From Gammaproteobacteria bacterium (GTDB lineage: Bacteria; Pseudomonadota; Gammaproteobacteria; HK1), in assembly GCA_011775625.1 (NCBI GenBank), contig JAABYT010000042.1:9860-50623 (forward strand): 40,764 bases of DNA, read 5' to 3'. Each line of letters starts with the position of its first letter. Position 1 is the first letter of the stretch. Position numbers and translations under genes: made by a program. Positions 39,171-40,764 of this stretch are shown here, piece after piece. The notes under the pieces are model-generated. The model made no database searches and had not been told where the DNA came from. It was given only the letters and a program-made list of their open reading frames with translations.

Positions 39171-40764
39171 ATGACGATGCCCGCGACGACCGATCAGAGT
39201 TTGAGCAACGCCGCTCGCCTTTCCTACCGCCTTCTCAAGCGCGAGTGGCGCGCCGGAGAGCTGCGCGTGCTGCTCGCGGCATTGATTGTCACGGTCGCCA
39301 GCATCACCGCGGTGAGCCTGTTCACCGATCGCATGGAACGCGCCATGGAGGTGGGCGCGAACGAGCTCCTCGCGGGCGACATGCTGGTCATCTCGAGCGA
39401 GCCCATCGCCGCCGATATCGAGGACGAGGCGATTCGCCGAGGTCTCGCGACTGCGCGCTTGCTGAGCTTTCGAAGCGTGACCGTAGTCGGCGATCGCTTC
39501 CAGCTCGCGGCGGTCAAGGCGGTCGACGAGCGCTATCCGCTGCGCGGCGCGCTGCGCATCGGCGATGCACCCTTCACCGCCGGTGAGCCGACAAAGGACG
39601 TGCCGGCGCCGGGTGACGTCTGGATCGACGCGCGCTTGCTCGCCATCCTCGGCGTCTCGGTCGGTGACAGCCTCGAGCTCGGCGTGCGGCGCTTGCGCAT
39701 CTCCAAGGTGCTGAGCTACGAGCCTGACAGAGGCGGCGATCTCTTCAGCATCGCGCCGCGGCTGCTGATGAATATCGCCGACGTGCCCTCCACCGAGCTG
39801 GTGCAGCGGGGCAGTCGCGTGCGACACCGTCTGGTATTCGCCGGCGCGCCACGCGAGATTGACGCCTTCCGAGCCTGGCTGTCGCCGCGACTCGGGATCG
39901 CCGAGCGCATCCAGGGCGTGCGCGATGCGCGGCCGGAGCTTCGCACCGCTCTCGAGCGCGCCAATCAGTTTCTCGGCCTCGCCGCCCTGGTGAGCGTTCT
40001 GCTCGCCGGAATCGCCATCGCGGTGGCAGCCCGCCGCCACGCGGAGCGCCATCTCGACGGCGCCGCGCTGCTTCGCTGCCTGGGCGCGAGTCAGGCAACC
40101 GTGGTGCGCGTGTACGCCCTGGAGGTCCTGGGTCTCGGACTCGCGGGCAGCGCCATCGGCTGCCTGCTCGGCTTCGGCGCGCAGGCGCTCATCTCCGGCG
40201 TGCTCGGCAGCATGATTCTGACCGAGCTGCCGCTGCCCTCGTGGCTGCCGCTGGCGACCGGCAGCGCCACGGGACTCGCCGTGCTCGCGGCGTTCGCGCT
40301 GCCGCCCCTGCTCAGATTGCGCAAAGTCTCACCGGCACGCGTGCTGCGCCGCGATCTCGGTCCGTTGCCCGCAGCAACCATCGGCACTTATGCGATTGCC
40401 GTGCTCCTGTGCGTCGGCTTGATAGCCTGGCACGCCGGCGATGCACGCCTCGCCGCCTACGTGCTCGGCGCCGGCGCCGGCACGGTGCTGGCGCTGTGCG
40501 CCGTCGCATACGCGCTGATTCGTTTCCTCAATCGCCTGCGACAACGAGTCGGCACGGCATGGCGTTTCGGTCTCGCCAACATCACCCGGCGTGCCCGCGG
40601 CAGCGTCACGCAGATGGTCGCCTTCGGCCTCGGCATCATGATGCTGCTGCTCATCAGCCTGGTGCGCGGCGATCTGCTCGCCGAGTGGCGCGATCAGCTG
40701 CCGCCGGATGCGCCGAACTACTTCCTCATCAACGTGCAGCCCGACGAGGTCGAAGCCCTGCAGG
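39171..40764 (+). CDS. ybbP: FtsX-like ABC transporter permease, YbbP-type, cut by window edge
   Basis: The first 531 residues of a large permease (full members are about 800). A first membrane helix (LLAALIVTVASITAVSLF, about 35-52) is followed by a large periplasmic MacB-like domain (to about 260), then an FtsX-type membrane block (LAALVSVLLAGIAIAVAARR, YALEVLGLGLAGSAIGCLLG) and further helices (IGTYAIAVLLCVGLIAW). The frame is still open at the last base. It starts 25 bp after ybbA, and the two encode one transporter. An ATG two codons later (39177) is an alternative start. Confidence 0.9.
   Translation, partial: MTMPATTDQSLSNAARLSYRLLKREWRAGELRVLLAALIVTVASITAVSLFTDRMERAMEVGANELLAGDMLVISSEPIAADIEDEAIRRGLATARLLSFRSVTVVGDRFQLAAVKAVDERYPLRGALRIGDAPFTAGEPTKDVPAPGDVWIDARLLAILGVSVGDSLELGVRRLRISKVLSYEPDRGGDLFSIAPRLLMNIADVPSTELVQRGSRVRHRLVFAGAPREIDAFRAWLSPRLGIAERIQGVRDARPELRTALERANQFLGLAALVSVLLAGIAIAVAARRHAERHLDGAALLRCLGASQATVVRVYALEVLGLGLAGSAIGCLLGFGAQALISGVLGSMILTELPLPSWLPLATGSATGLAVLAAFALPPLLRLRKVSPARVLRRDLGPLPAATIGTYAIAVLLCVGLIAWHAGDARLAAYVLGAGAGTVLALCAVAYALIRFLNRLRQRVGTAWRFGLANITRRARGSVTQMVAFGLGIMMLLLISLVRGDLLAEWRDQLPPDAPNYFLINVQPDEVEALQ

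Overview
This GC-rich window is densely packed and looks like chromosome from a gammaproteobacterium, probably a deep-branching environmental lineage rather than an enteric one. The basis is gene content: fused CysG, HslR, Mpl, PcnB with an apparent AUU start, YigI-type thioesterase, TrmH, TesA and YbbA/YbbP are all characteristic of that class. There is no integrase, insertion sequence, CRISPR array or rRNA. Both ends cut a gene: pcnB on the left, the ybbP-type permease on the right.

Layout. 1-5.3 kb: pcnB (minus), a tRNA-Glu(CTC) with a clear promoter, a class II CPD photolyase, a short-chain dehydrogenase, siroheme synthase cysG and a small coiled-coil protein. 5.3-9.8 kb: a 1080-residue MalT/BTAD-like ATPase regulator translationally coupled to an MFS transporter. 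9.9-11.0 kb: an orphan urea-carboxylase-associated (DUF1989) protein divergent from hslR. 11.0-15.2 kb: a tightly overlapped operon of a TetR regulator, a B12-binding mutase subunit, a mutase catalytic subunit, a MeaB GTPase and a PaaI-type thioesterase, preceded by a PsrA-like operator. 15.2-20.6 kb: a coiled-coil protein, YigI-like thioesterase, small membrane protein, rhodanese, ROK sugar kinase, a membrane protein, mpl and a Lon-N domain protein. 20.6-24.3 kb: a transmembrane Ser/Thr kinase convergent with an exported SH3/helical/FGE-fold protein. 24.5-28.0 kb: tandem DUF4399 proteins, an SDR, YjbQ, TrmH and a DUF1059 protein.

28-35.8 kb, all minus strand and nearly gapless: fused indolepyruvate-type 2-oxoacid:ferredoxin oxidoreductase, RidA, DadA-type D-amino acid dehydrogenase, a two-cysteine Asp/Glu racemase/maleate isomerase family enzyme, TesA and a lipoprotein aminopeptidase. 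Read together, this could be a route from peptides or D-amino acids through imine and 2-oxo acid to acyl-CoA. 35.9-37.5 kb: DUF6285 protein and an APH-fold phosphotransferase behind what may be a decayed acyl-CoA dehydrogenase. 37.6-40.8 kb: a PIN/Phd toxin-antitoxin pair with a 21-bp palindromic operator and probably leaderless mRNA, then the YbbA/YbbP export system.

The strongest candidate for undescribed biology is the B12 mutase operon. The catalytic subunit keeps the cofactor and CoA scaffold but lacks the Tyr and Arg that define methylmalonyl-CoA specificity, and no epimerase or propionyl-CoA carboxylase is nearby. It probably rearranges a different, non-carboxylated or bulky acyl-CoA. 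Functions were assigned by reading motifs from the translated sequence and from remembered family features; no database search was run.
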